DNA of 64,000 nucleotides from Massilia aurea (GTDB lineage: Bacteria; Pseudomonadota; Gammaproteobacteria; Burkholderiales; Burkholderiaceae_D). The DNA lies in assembly GCF_014200505.1 (NCBI RefSeq), contig NZ_JACHBX010000001.1, positions 1,798,001 through 1,862,000 on the forward strand. The letters run 5' to 3'. Of this stretch, positions 10,049 through 19,959 are shown one piece after another; the first letter of the stretch is position 1; each line of letters starts with the position of its first letter. The translations under genes and the position numbers were made by a program. The notes under the pieces were generated by a model that saw only the letters and a list, made by a program, of their open reading frames with translations, had not been told where the DNA came from and did no database searches.

Positions 10049-10084
10049 GAAAACGCGGCCAGTATCGGCCGCGTCGGGGATCGA

Positions 10085-11577
<1,493 letters not shown>

Positions 11578-11694
11578 CAGAAACCCGTGATTTCCGTCGC
11601 CGGCCTGACCCAAATTTAGTTGGTGCGGTACGGTTTGCGATTGACAGCCGGACCGAAGCATGGCGAAATCTGTTAATTCTTAGGAGCAATTTCT

Positions 11695-12219
11695 ATGTCG
11701 CAGTTGCCGTACCGCGCCCTCGGCGCCACCCTGCTCTTTCTTGCCGCCACGGCCGCGCAAGCCCAGTATGTCTGGATCGGCCCCGGCGGCACGCGCCAGT
11801 ATTCCGATCGTCCGCCGCCTCCCGGCACGCCGGCCAGCAAGATCGTCAAGGCGCCGGGCCGCGCCGCCCCCGAACTGGCGCCGGCGCCTCCTGCCGCCAT
11901 GCCGGCGGAAGGGTCAGCCACCGATCCAGCCACCAAGCCGCTACCGCCAAAAGGCCCGCCCACGCTGGCCGAACAGGAAGCCGCCTACCGCGCGCGCGCC
12001 AAGGCGCGTGACGAAGCGAATCTGAAATCGCAGGAAGAAGCACAGCGTACGCGCCAGCTGGCCGAGCGCTGCAGCGCCGCGCGCGAAACGCAGGCACAGC
12101 TCGCGTCCGGCACGCGCATCGCGCGCTACGGCCAGGATGGCCAGAAAAGTTATATGACGGATGCCGAGCGGGCCACGCGGGCCGCGCAGGTCAATCAGGC
12201 GCTGCAGGACTGCCGCTAG
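11695..12219 (+). CDS. DUF4124 domain-containing exported protein
   Basis: Envelope protein of unknown role, 174 residues. It has a Sec signal (residues 1-22, ending AQAQ) directly followed by the DUF4124 core YVWIGPGGTRQYSDRPPPPG, then a proline/alanine-rich linker and a charged, coiled-coil-prone C-terminal half rich in Glu, Arg and Gln. The ATG has an AGGAG ribosome site eight bases upstream. Its last 29 bases overlap the convergent rnfH gene. Confidence 0.82.
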   Translation: MSQLPYRALGATLLFLAATAAQAQYVWIGPGGTRQYSDRPPPPGTPASKIVKAPGRAAPELAPAPPAAMPAEGSATDPATKPLPPKGPPTLAEQEAAYRARAKARDEANLKSQEEAQRTRQLAERCSAARETQAQLASGTRIARYGQDGQKSYMTDAERATRAAQVNQALQDCR

Positions 12220-12523
12220 CGCCTTCCCGCTTGGCCGCGCGCTTGCGGCGCGACTCTTTCGGGTCAGCCACGAGTGGCCGGTAGATCTCGATGCGGTCGC
12301 GCTCGCGCAGCACCGTGTCGAGCGTCTTCTTCTTGGCGTAGATGCCTACCGGCTGCGTCGTCAGATTGATATCCGGGAAGGCTTCCAATACGCCGCTGCG
12401 CTCGATGGCGATGCCGATCGTCGTGCCGGGTTCGACCTGCAGCTCGCGCAGCCATTCGACCTTGTCGCTCGCGTAGCAGACCGAGATGCCCAGCAATGCC
12501 GGCGCGGCCGCAACGTCAGCCAT
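12191..12523 (-). CDS. rnfH: RnfH family protein (UPF0125)
   Basis: Small ubiquitin-like-fold protein of unknown biochemical role, 110 residues. Family phrases include VEPGTTIGIAIERSGVL, FPDINL, VGIYAKKKTLDTVLRERDRIEIYRPL and a basic tail with DPKESRRKRA. The ATG overlaps the ratA stop (ATGGCTGA), so the two are translationally coupled, an arrangement conserved across proteobacteria next to smpB. The start at 12523 was preferred over the in-frame upstream codon because of that coupling. Confidence 0.9.
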   Translation of the reverse strand: MADVAAAPALLGISVCYASDKVEWLRELQVEPGTTIGIAIERSGVLEAFPDINLTTQPVGIYAKKKTLDTVLRERDRIEIYRPLVADPKESRRKRAAKREGASGSPAAPD

Positions 12524-12947
12524 ACACGACCTCGGCACGCTTGCAGAACGAATCGACCATGCTGTTGGCGATCATGCCGAACACGGGGCCGACGATCTGC
12601 GCCAAGAGCATGCTGGAGAACTCGTACTGCATGTCGAACTCGATCTTGCAGGCATCGGCGCGCAGCGACTTGAAGCTCCAGGTGGCCTCGAGCAGCTTGA
12701 ACGGGCCGTCGACCAGGTGCATCTTCATCTGGCTCGGGCGCTGGTTGTGGTTCGAGGTCGTGAAGCTCTGCTTGACGCCATGAAAATTAATTTGCAGGGC
12801 CGCGACGAGCTTGTCATCGGTGCGTTCGACGATGTTTACGCCACTGCACCAGGGAAGGAACTTCGGATAATCTTCGACTTTGGCAACGAGGTCGAACATC
12901 TGTTCTGCGCTATAGCCAAGGAAAACTGATTTGTGCACTACTGCCAT
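12516..12947 (-). CDS. ratA: RatA/Coq10-type START-domain protein
   Basis: A 143-residue single-domain protein of the polyketide cyclase/START fold. Characteristic phrases are VFLGYSAEQMFDLVAKVEDYPKFLPWC and the C-terminal FGMIANSMVDSFCKRAEVVYG. Relatives are described either as RatA, which blocks 70S ribosome association in E. coli, or as Coq10-like ubiquinone-binding proteins; the sequence does not separate these. It lies divergent from smpB, the usual neighbour. Confidence 0.9.
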   Translation of the reverse strand: MAVVHKSVFLGYSAEQMFDLVAKVEDYPKFLPWCSGVNIVERTDDKLVAALQINFHGVKQSFTTSNHNQRPSQMKMHLVDGPFKLLEATWSFKSLRADACKIEFDMQYEFSSMLLAQIVGPVFGMIANSMVDSFCKRAEVVYG

Positions 12948-13043
12948 TGGTCAACCGTTTGTTATGATGGGGGTCGTTTGCAAGTGGCGCCACCGTTGGC
13001 GCAATAGCAGTAGTTTAACCGACACGCGAATTTTCGCCTTTTC

Positions 13044-13493
13044 ATGAGCATCGCTGACAATAAAAAAGCATTTTTTGACTACTTCATCGAAGACCGCTAC
13101 GAGGCAGGTCTCGTGCTGGAGGGTTGGGAAGTCAAGGCCATCCGCGAAAGCCGGGTGCAGATCAAGGAAGCCTACGTGCTCGTCCGTGACAACGAGCTGT
13201 ACCTGTTCGGTGCGCACGTCAGTGCATTGACGACCACGTCGAGCTTCAGCCATCCCGAGGCGCTACGCTCGCGCAAGCTGCTGCTGCACCGCGCCGAGAT
13301 CGATAAGCTGATCGGCAAGGTGGAGCGTTCCGGCTACACGCTGGTGCCGCTCAACCTGCACTTCAAGAAGGGCAATGTGAAGTGCGAGATCGGCCTGGCC
13401 AAGGGCAAGAAGCAGCACGACAAGCGCTCGACCGAGAAAGACCGCGACGCCAAGCGCGAGGTCGATGCGGCGATGAAGACCAACCGGCGCTAA
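13044..13493 (+). CDS. smpB: SsrA-binding protein SmpB
   Basis: RNA-binding partner of tmRNA that rescues stalled ribosomes. It has 149 residues with the OB-fold core ([20 protein letters not shown] and [11 protein letters not shown]) and the basic tail [20 protein letters not shown] that enters the mRNA channel. It is divergent from ratA-rnfH, the conserved context. No ssrA gene was seen in the window. Confidence 0.98.
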   Translation: MSIADNKKAFFDYFIEDRYEAGLVLEGWEVKAIRESRVQIKEAYVLVRDNELYLFGAHVSALTTTSSFSHPEALRSRKLLLHRAEIDKLIGKVERSGYTLVPLNLHFKKGNVKCEIGLAKGKKQHDKRSTEKDRDAKREVDAAMKTNRR

Positions 13494-13499
13494 GCCGTT

Positions 13500-14117
13500 C
13501 TACGCGTCCCGTGCCGGTAACGCCTGCACGCGGGCGCCGGTCAGCGCGATCAGATCGCGGTCGTGGGTCGAGAACAGCACCAGACGTTTGTGCGCCCGCG
13601 CCTTGATCTGATCGACCAGAAATGCCCGGGCGTCGGCATCGATGCCGTTGGTCGGCTCGTCCATCAGCACGACCTGCGCGTCCCCCATCAAGCCGGCGGC
13701 CAGCATGAGCTTCTTGCGCGTGCCGAGCGACATGTCGCCAAAGCGCGCGCCAAGATACGCCGCGATCCCGAAGCCTTCCAGCAGCGCGCGATGCGGCCCG
13801 GCGCAGCCACGCAGCGCCTGCACCATGCGCAGGAATTCGTCGCCGGTCATGAAGTCGTACGCAACCGACGCGTCGGGCACCCAGGCCAGCGCTGCGCGTG
13901 CGCCCTGCCCGCGCGCCAGGTCATGCCCGCAGACCAGCACGCGGCCCGCCTGCGGCGCGTCCAGGCCGGCCAGCAGCGCCAGCAAGGTCGACTTGCCGGC
14001 GCCATTGCGTCCCACCAGCGCCACGGCGCCTGCGCCAAAGGCCAGGTGCAGGTCCTCGAACACCACCTGGCCGCCGTAGCGCATGCACAGTCCTTCGGCT
14101 GTCAACAGCATCGTCAT
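13500..14117 (-). CDS. ABC transporter ATPase, short, function unknown
   Basis: A 205-residue nucleotide-binding subunit, short for an ABC ATPase. Walker A is GRNGAGKST, the signature is the variant MSLGTRKKLMLAAGL as in CcmA/NatA-like exporters, Walker B is VVLMDEPTNGID and the H-loop is STHD. The start at MTMLLTAEG overlaps the stop of the membrane gene (ATGA), so the two are made together. It stops six bases beyond the convergent smpB stop. It probably drives export or membrane remodelling by the neighbouring protein; the substrate is unknown. Confidence 0.85.
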   Translation of the reverse strand: MTMLLTAEGLCMRYGGQVVFEDLHLAFGAGAVALVGRNGAGKSTLLALLAGLDAPQAGRVLVCGHDLARGQGARAALAWVPDASVAYDFMTGDEFLRMVQALRGCAGPHRALLEGFGIAAYLGARFGDMSLGTRKKLMLAAGLMGDAQVVLMDEPTNGIDADARAFLVDQIKARAHKRLVLFSTHDRDLIALTGARVQALPARDA

Positions 14118-15220
14118 TGTGTTGCTCCCATCAGGATCAGTGCGGCGAACGTGAGTGCGGCCTTGAACGCGGCGCCGTACCGGTGCCGCTGCAGCGCCGG
14201 TGCGCCGAGCAGCGCGAGCAGCAGCAGCGACAGGCCGAGGCAGTGGGCCAGCATGGGCAGCAGGTCCGGACTGGTCCCCGGCGCGGCGCGGTACACCAGC
14301 CATACCAGGATGCCGATGCTGCCGCCCAGGCCCAGCACGACCAGGTGTTCGGCCGCGAGTACCTTGGCCACGCCGAACGGCATGCTGCGCAGGTAGGATT
14401 CGAGCGGCTGGCGCGCACGCCAGAACGCGTAATACAGGCCGGCGAGCGCATACGCACTGACGGCGCACGCCAGCGCGATGAAGCCTGCAGCATCCTGGCG
14501 CTTGCCCACCAGGCAGATCATCCACCAGCTGGCCGCATGCACGAGCAGCGCCGCCCCGATACGTGGCAGCGCCACGTGCAGGTGGCCGCACCACAAGCTG
14601 CGCAGCTGCAGCAGCGTCAGGAACAGCAGCGCAGGAACACGCAGCACGCCGCCTGCATCCGTGCGCCGCGCGCCACGAGCACGGTCAGCACCGAACACCA
14701 CGACATGTGCCACGGCGAGTGTCAGCAGGATCAGCCCAAGAACATACAGGGGAAAGAAACCGTCAGCACCTGGCGGCGGCGCGGGGCTCGTGGCGACAGT
14801 CCAGAAGGCGACCGCAAACGGCAGCGCCCACCACTGCAGCGCGACGAACAGCAAGGCAAGATCCAGCGCCGGCGCCACGCGCCCTCCGTGCAGGCTCGCA
14901 CGGGCAAACCCGGCAAGCGCTGCGCCGCGCACGAATGGCCGGTGTACGCGCGCCCACAATGCAACCGCCGCCAGCCAGCCGGCGACGTACATCAAACCAG
15001 TGCGCCAGTCCGCGGGATCACGCCAGAAATGCAGGATCGGCGCAGCCAGCAGCGTGGGCCGCTCGACCAGCGCGAGGCCAAACAGGGCAAGGCAGATGAC
15101 CAGTGCATGCGCATAGCGCGCATACAGCGCCCGCGACTGCGCGGCGAAATAGCGGCGGCGCAGCAGGAACAGGGCACCGAAAGGTTCGGCCACCGCTGCC
15201 CGCCAGCGCTGCACTGCCAT
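14114..15220 (-). CDS. Polytopic membrane protein, partner of the adjacent ABC ATPase
   Basis: About 368 residues, mostly hydrophobic, with roughly eight to ten transmembrane segments. No catalytic motif or known family could be assigned from sequence alone. The four-base overlap with the ATPase gene suggests it is the membrane domain of that transporter. The N-terminal 35 residues (RWRAAVAEPFGALFLLRRRYFA) resemble the cytoplasmic lead-in of large ABC-2-type permeases. The ATG follows the stop of the exporter gene upstream, with GTG three bases earlier as an alternative, so the three genes form one transcription unit. Confidence 0.65.
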   Translation of the reverse strand: MAVQRWRAAVAEPFGALFLLRRRYFAAQSRALYARYAHALVICLALFGLALVERPTLLAAPILHFWRDPADWRTGLMYVAGWLAAVALWARVHRPFVRGAALAGFARASLHGGRVAPALDLALLFVALQWWALPFAVAFWTVATSPAPPPGADGFFPLYVLGLILLTLAVAHVVVFGADRARGARRTDAGGVLRVPALLFLTLLQLRSLWCGHLHVALPRIGAALLVHAASWWMICLVGKRQDAAGFIALACAVSAYALAGLYYAFWRARQPLESYLRSMPFGVAKVLAAEHLVVLGLGGSIGILVWLVYRAAPGTSPDLLPMLAHCLGLSLLLLALLGAPALQRHRYGAAFKAALTFAALILMGATQ

Positions 15221-15223
15221 CAC

Positions 15224-16417
15224 TCAGGCCGCGACGCCGGCAGGTTTGACCGCCATCATGACCGACAGGCGCCAGGCAGCAAAGCTCAGGGCCAGCCCGC
15301 CCGCCACGCCCAGCGCCAGGTGCAGCGCGCTGTGGAACAGCAGCGGCGCCACCAGGCCCGAGACCAGCGCGAACGACATCATCTGGATAAAGCCAATCAT
15401 CGACGAGGCCAGGCCGCGGTTATCCGGGAACAGGCCGAGCGCGGTGATCTGGATCGCCGGCATCGCGACCGACAGGCCGAACGTATAGACGAACAGCGGC
15501 AGCACGGCCCACGGCACGGCGGCGGTGAACAATGCGTTATAGCCGACGTTAAAGGCCGCGCCCAGCGCCATCACGCCGAACCCCAGCCACATCATGCGGG
15601 TCGGCGTGCTTTTGTGCGCGTGCTTGCCGCCCCAGGCCGAGCCAACCACCATGCCGCCAACGAGCGGGATGAACATCCAGGCAAACGCCGTTTCGGGCAG
15701 GCCCAGGATGACCATCACGAAATTCGACGCCGAGCCGATGTACAGCGACAAGCCCGAAAACGCCAGGCCCAGCGCCAGCGACAGCAGCACGAACTGCGGA
15801 TGGCGCAGCACCTTGACGTAGTTGCGGCCGATGGTCCCGGGATGGAACACCTGGCGCTTGTCACGCGGCAGGCTCTCGGGCAGGAACTTCAGGCACACCA
15901 GGATCAGCAGCGCGCCAAACACCGCCAGGAACACGAACGACGAGCGCCAGCCGAAGGTCACGTGCAGCCAGCCGCCCAGAACCGGGGCGATCGCCGGCGC
16001 GAGGCCGAATACCATCATGATGTGCGACATCATGCGCTGCGCCTGCGCGCCCGAGAAGCGGTCCTGCACGATGGCCTGGCCGATCACCGAGCCCGCGCCG
16101 GCCGACAGGCCCTGCAACGCGCGAAACACGAGCAGCCAGCCAAAGCTCGGTGCCCACGCCGCGCCAATCGAGGCCAGTGTGTAGACCGTCAGCGCAGTCA
16201 GGATCACGGGGCGGCGGCCGAACGAATCGGACAGCGTCCCGTAGAACAGCATCATGAACGCAAACGTAAACAGGAACACGCTCAGCGTCTGCTGCACCGC
16301 GACCGGGCCGACTGCATATTCGGCGCCGATGGCCGGCATCGACGGCAGGTAGGTGTCGATGGCCAGGGCCCCGACCATGCCGAGGCAGGCGAGGATGACG
16401 GTGAGGAGTTTTTGCAT
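15224..16417 (-). CDS. Bcr/CflA-family multidrug efflux transporter (MFS)
   Basis: Proton-driven inner-membrane exporter of the DHA1 group, 397 residues with twelve predicted segments. Motif A is GTLSDSFGRRPV after segment 2; DTYLPSMPAIG in the first segment and RALQGLSAGAGSVIGQAIV in the fourth are typical of Bcr/CflA. The start at MQKLLTVILACLG places the first segment correctly; the longer open frame upstream adds a non-hydrophobic arginine-rich stretch and is rejected. Substrates cannot be predicted. Confidence 0.9.
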   Translation of the reverse strand: MQKLLTVILACLGMVGALAIDTYLPSMPAIGAEYAVGPVAVQQTLSVFLFTFAFMMLFYGTLSDSFGRRPVILTALTVYTLASIGAAWAPSFGWLLVFRALQGLSAGAGSVIGQAIVQDRFSGAQAQRMMSHIMMVFGLAPAIAPVLGGWLHVTFGWRSSFVFLAVFGALLILVCLKFLPESLPRDKRQVFHPGTIGRNYVKVLRHPQFVLLSLALGLAFSGLSLYIGSASNFVMVILGLPETAFAWMFIPLVGGMVVGSAWGGKHAHKSTPTRMMWLGFGVMALGAAFNVGYNALFTAAVPWAVLPLFVYTFGLSVAMPAIQITALGLFPDNRGLASSMIGFIQMMSFALVSGLVAPLLFHSALHLALGVAGGLALSFAAWRLSVMMAVKPAGVAA

Positions 16418-16541
16418 GGACGGCGCTTTCGGAAAACCTGCCGGCGCTGCACGATGCACGATGCATGGGGCCGGATGACGGGCATTGGAGGGCTGCGATT
16501 GTAATCGATTTCGGCCTTGGCGATCTGCCGCCGCCCTGTTT

Positions 16542-17243
16542 TCAGCGGGTGCGCAGCGCCATGCCGAAACGCTCGAAACGGGGCATCCAGTCGTGCTGGT
16601 AGTCAGCAGAAACGAGGATGCGTTCGGCGCGGCCAAGCAGCTTTGCACGCGGCACCAGGCCGATCACACGCGAGTCGGCGCTGTTATTGCGGTTATCGCC
16701 AAGCATCAGGTACTGGCCGGGCGGTATGCGGAGCAGCGCAATGTCACGCAGCGCGGGCACGCGCGGAAGCAGTTGTACGCGCTGGTGCGCGCCGCCCACG
16801 GATTCGCTGAGGCGGACGGCGTCGACTTCGCGGCCGCCGGCCTGCTCGCGTGCGGCCCCAACCAACGCGTAGGCCGCCTCTTCCCCGTTGATCGTCATGC
16901 GGTCATCGCGCATCTCGACCACGTCGCCCGGCAGCGCCAGCACTCGCTTGATCAGGCGCGTGCCGTCACGCGGCGAATAGAACACGACCACGTCGCCGCG
17001 GGCGGGATCGCCAAGGTGCGCCACTTGCCGTTCAGTCAGTGGTATCTTGAGGTCGTATGCGAGCCGGTTGATGTACACCACGTCGCCCTCGAGCAGATTG
17101 GGCCGCATCGACCCGGACGGAATCGGACTCCAGTCAGCGACCGCGGTGCGAAATACGCCGAACAGCAGCAGAAACAGCAGAAAGCCCTTGTTAGCGCGGA
17201 TGAGTTTGGTCACGGACTGCTCCTGATTGGGTGATGGAGCCAT
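16542..17243 (-). CDS. lepB: Signal peptidase I
   Basis: Membrane-anchored serine protease that removes signal peptides, 233 residues. A single N-terminal transmembrane segment (about residues 18-36) precedes the catalytic serine in PSGSM (Ser45) and the general-base lysine in RLIKRVLALPGD (Lys99). The late family box GDNRNNSADSRVIGLV is intact. It lacks the second transmembrane helix and the lepA neighbour of the canonical gene, so it may be a second, stand-alone copy. Confidence 0.92.
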   Translation of the reverse strand: MAPSPNQEQSVTKLIRANKGFLLFLLLFGVFRTAVADWSPIPSGSMRPNLLEGDVVYINRLAYDLKIPLTERQVAHLGDPARGDVVVFYSPRDGTRLIKRVLALPGDVVEMRDDRMTINGEEAAYALVGAAREQAGGREVDAVRLSESVGGAHQRVQLLPRVPALRDIALLRIPPGQYLMLGDNRNNSADSRVIGLVPRAKLLGRAERILVSADYQHDWMPRFERFGMALRTR

Positions 17244-17307
17244 CGATGGTAAATGTCGATCAACGGTCGATGCTTAGCCTTTCGTTAACAACGCAATCCT
17301 GACAGCA

Positions 17308-17325
17308 GTGTCACCACGCTGTCAT
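17308..17325 (+). promoter_or_regulatory. Pho-box-like site upstream of ppk
   Basis: Two 7-base direct repeats, GTGTCAC and CTGTCAT, are spaced by four bases, the geometry of a PhoB box; the second repeat matches the consensus CTGTCAT fully and the first at five of seven positions. It ends 44 bases before the ppk start, a suitable place for PhoB activation under phosphate limitation. Confidence 0.5.
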
Positions 17326-17369
17326 ATTCGACAACTAGACTGATTGCGGGACGACTACGACCGCAGACC

Positions 17370-19520
17370 ATGGATATGAAGAAAAAGGCCACCGAGGCTG
17401 ACCTGAAACAATTTTCCGACGGCAGCGCCTATTTGAATCGCGAGCTGTCGCTGCTCGAATTCAACCGCCGCGTGCTGGCGCAGGCGGAAGACCCCACCGT
17501 ACCGCTGCTCGAGCGCCTGCGCTTTCTGTGCATCGTCGCGAGCAACCTGGACGAATTCTTCGAAGTGCGCGTGGCCAGCCTGCTCGCCACCTACCAGATC
17601 GACCGCAACGACAGCGAACTGCCCGAGACCCTGGCCGCCGACCTTGAGCGCGCCAGCGCCGAGTGCCGCCACCTGATCGCGCGCCAATACGCGCTGTTCA
17701 ACCAGGAGATCCTGCCGCAGCTGTCCGAGCAAGGCATCCACCTCCTGCACCGTAGCGAACGTAATCCGGCCCAGCGCGCGTGGGTCAAGCAGTATTTCGA
17801 CCGCGAAGTGCGCCCGCTGCTCACGCCCATTGGCCTGGACCCGGCGCACCCGTTCCCGCGCGTGATCAACAAGAGCCTGAACTTCATCGTTGAACTCAGT
17901 GGCAAGGATGCGTTCGGGCGCGGCTCGGGCATCGCCATCATGAAGGCGCCGCGCGTGCTGCCGCGCGTGATCCGCCTGCCGGACGACCTGTCGGACAAGC
18001 CGGGCAGCTCGTACTGCCTGCTGTCGTCGGTGATCCAATCGCACATGGCCGATCTGTTCACGGGCCGCGAAGTGGTGTCGTACTCCCAGTTCCGCGTCAC
18101 GCGCAACAGCGACCTGTGGGTGGACGAAGAAGAAGTGAAAAATCTGCGCCAGGCGCTCCAGAGCGAGCTGCATGGCCGCCAGTACGGCTTTGCCGTGCGC
18201 CTCGAGGTGGGCCGTTCGTGCCCGGCGCACCTGGCCGATTTCTTGCTGAACCAGTTCCACATCGACCGCAGCCGCCTGTTCACCGTCGATGGCCCGGTGA
18301 ACCTGGGGCGCCTGCTCGAAATCGTCAACCAGCACGACCAGCCAGACCTGAAATTCCCGTCGTATGTGTCGGGCTATCCGGGCAAGCTGTCAGGCGCCGA
18401 CATGTTCGCCGCACTGCGCAAACAAGACGTGCTGCTGCACCACCCGTTCGAATCGTTCCAGCCGGTGATCAACTTCATCCAGTGCGCAGCGGCCGATCCC
18501 AACGTGGTGGCGATCAAGCAGACCATCTACCGGGCGGGCAGTAATTCCGAGCTCGTCGAGGCGTTGATCACGGCCGCCGAACGAGGCAAGGAAGTCACCG
18601 TCATCGTCGAACTGATGGCGCGCTTCGACGAAGAAGCCAATATCAACTGGGCCGAAAAGCTCGAGAAGGCCGGTGCCCAGGTCGTGTATGGCGTCGTCGG
18701 ATTGAAAACGCACGCCAAGATGGCACTGGTGCTGCGCCGCGAACCGAGTGGCCTGCGCCGTTACGCGCACCTCGGCACCGGCAACTACAACCCCACCACC
18801 GCCCGGTTCTACACTGACTTCGGCATCCTCACATCCGACGACGACCTGACGTCGGATGTGAACGAAGTGTTCATCCACCTGACCAGCATGACGCGGCCCA
18901 AGCAGCTGGCCAGCATCTGGCTGGCGCCGTTTTCGCTGCACAAGGAAATCGTGCGCGCGATCCGCAACGAGACCGAGCTCGCGAAACAGGGTAAACCAGG
19001 GCGCATCATCGCCAAGATGAATTCGCTGACCGATGAATCGGTAATCAAGGCGCTGTATGACGCGTCGTGCGTGGGCGTGAAGATCGACCTGATCATCCGC
19101 GGCGCCTGCGCGCTACGCCCGGGCGTTGAAGGCCTGTCCGAGAACATCAAGGTGCGCTCGATCGTCGGGCGCTTTTTGGAGCACACGCGGATCTACTACT
19201 TCCGCAACGACCTGAAACACGACACGTACCTGAGCAGCGCCGACTGGATGAACCGCAATCTGTTCCGCCGGGTCGAGGTGGCATTCCCGATCCGCGCGCC
19301 GCTGCTCAAGCGCCGCATCATGCGCGAAGGCTTGCTGCCGTACCTGAAAGACAACGTGAATGCGTGGGAACTGGGCAGCGATGGGCGATACCGCCGCCGC
19401 CGGCCGCGCGGCAAGCAGGTTGGCTACAGCGCGCAGCAGGCATTGATGGACACGCTGGGCGCCGAGAGCGTCCCGAACAAGGAAATCGACAATGGAACTG
19501 ATCCTCTGGCGCCACGCTGA
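17370..19520 (+). CDS. ppk: Polyphosphate kinase 1
   Basis: Reversibly transfers the terminal phosphate of ATP to polyphosphate. It has 716 residues, the normal PPK1 length. The N-terminal domain starts with YLNRELSLLEFNRRVLAQA, the head domain follows, and the two PLD-like catalytic domains carry the autophosphorylated histidine in GLKTHAKMALVLRR and the second site around LEHTRIYYFRND. The last 29 bases overlap sixA, so the two are co-translated. A Pho-box-like site lies upstream. Confidence 0.98.
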   Translation: MDMKKKATEADLKQFSDGSAYLNRELSLLEFNRRVLAQAEDPTVPLLERLRFLCIVASNLDEFFEVRVASLLATYQIDRNDSELPETLAADLERASAECRHLIARQYALFNQEILPQLSEQGIHLLHRSERNPAQRAWVKQYFDREVRPLLTPIGLDPAHPFPRVINKSLNFIVELSGKDAFGRGSGIAIMKAPRVLPRVIRLPDDLSDKPGSSYCLLSSVIQSHMADLFTGREVVSYSQFRVTRNSDLWVDEEEVKNLRQALQSELHGRQYGFAVRLEVGRSCPAHLADFLLNQFHIDRSRLFTVDGPVNLGRLLEIVNQHDQPDLKFPSYVSGYPGKLSGADMFAALRKQDVLLHHPFESFQPVINFIQCAAADPNVVAIKQTIYRAGSNSELVEALITAAERGKEVTVIVELMARFDEEANINWAEKLEKAGAQVVYGVVGLKTHAKMALVLRREPSGLRRYAHLGTGNYNPTTARFYTDFGILTSDDDLTSDVNEVFIHLTSMTRPKQLASIWLAPFSLHKEIVRAIRNETELAKQGKPGRIIAKMNSLTDESVIKALYDASCVGVKIDLIIRGACALRPGVEGLSENIKVRSIVGRFLEHTRIYYFRNDLKHDTYLSSADWMNRNLFRRVEVAFPIRAPLLKRRIMREGLLPYLKDNVNAWELGSDGRYRRRRPRGKQVGYSAQQALMDTLGAESVPNKEIDNGTDPLAPR

Positions 19521-19959
19521 AGCCGAGCCGGGCTCGCTTGAACTGGCCGACGAACACCGCGCGCTCACGCCGAAAGGCCAGCGCCACGCCGCCCGCATGG
19601 GTGCGTGGCTGGAGCGCAAACTGCCGGCCGACTGCCGCATCCTGGTCAGCCCCGCCACGCGCTGCGTGCAGACGGCCGATGCGCTGGGACGGCGCTACAA
19701 GGTGGTGGAAGCATTGAGCACGGCGTCGAGCGCGGAAGCGATCATCGAGGCCTGCGGCTGGCCAACCCACCGGCAGCCGGTGCTGGTGGTCGGTCACCAG
19801 CCGCTGCTGGGCGACGTGGCCTCGCTGTTATTGTGCGGGCAAAAGCAGGACTGGCGCATCCGCAAGGGCGGCGTGTTCTGGATCGAGCACAAGGCCAGTG
19901 ACGGCATGCCGTACATCCGGCTCGTCGCCGGGCCGGATGTGATTGGCAAGCTGCGTTAG
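19492..19959 (+). CDS. sixA: SixA-type phosphohistidine phosphatase
   Basis: Histidine phosphatase superfamily member, 155 residues. The catalytic RHG-like motif is LILWRHAEAEPG, with the second conserved histidine in VLVVGHQPLLGDV. SixA removes phosphate from histidine phosphotransfer domains or PTS proteins. Its start lies inside the end of ppk, and its stop overlaps the stop of the convergent ppx by four bases, so it is linked to polyphosphate genes on both sides. Confidence 0.9.
   Translation: MELILWRHAEAEPGSLELADEHRALTPKGQRHAARMGAWLERKLPADCRILVSPATRCVQTADALGRRYKVVEALSTASSAEAIIEACGWPTHRQPVLVVGHQPLLGDVASLLLCGQKQDWRIRKGGVFWIEHKASDGMPYIRLVAGPDVIGKLR

Noticed and set aside
11642..11670. Sigma-70 promoter for the DUF4124 gene
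   Set aside because: A perfect TTGACA is present, but the hexamer 17 bases later (CGAAAT) is a poor -10, so it was not listed.
12516..12947. Toxin-antitoxin system (RatA with RnfH)
   Set aside because: Although RatA was once described as a toxin with RatB/RnfH, the pair next to smpB is a conserved core arrangement; the sequence gives no sign of a mobile toxin-antitoxin module.
13898..16504. Plus-strand open frame of 868 codons opposite the ABC pair and MFS exporter
   Set aside because: Very rich in Gln, Arg, His and Ala, with no domain; it is the complement of three clear genes joined by ATGA-type overlaps.
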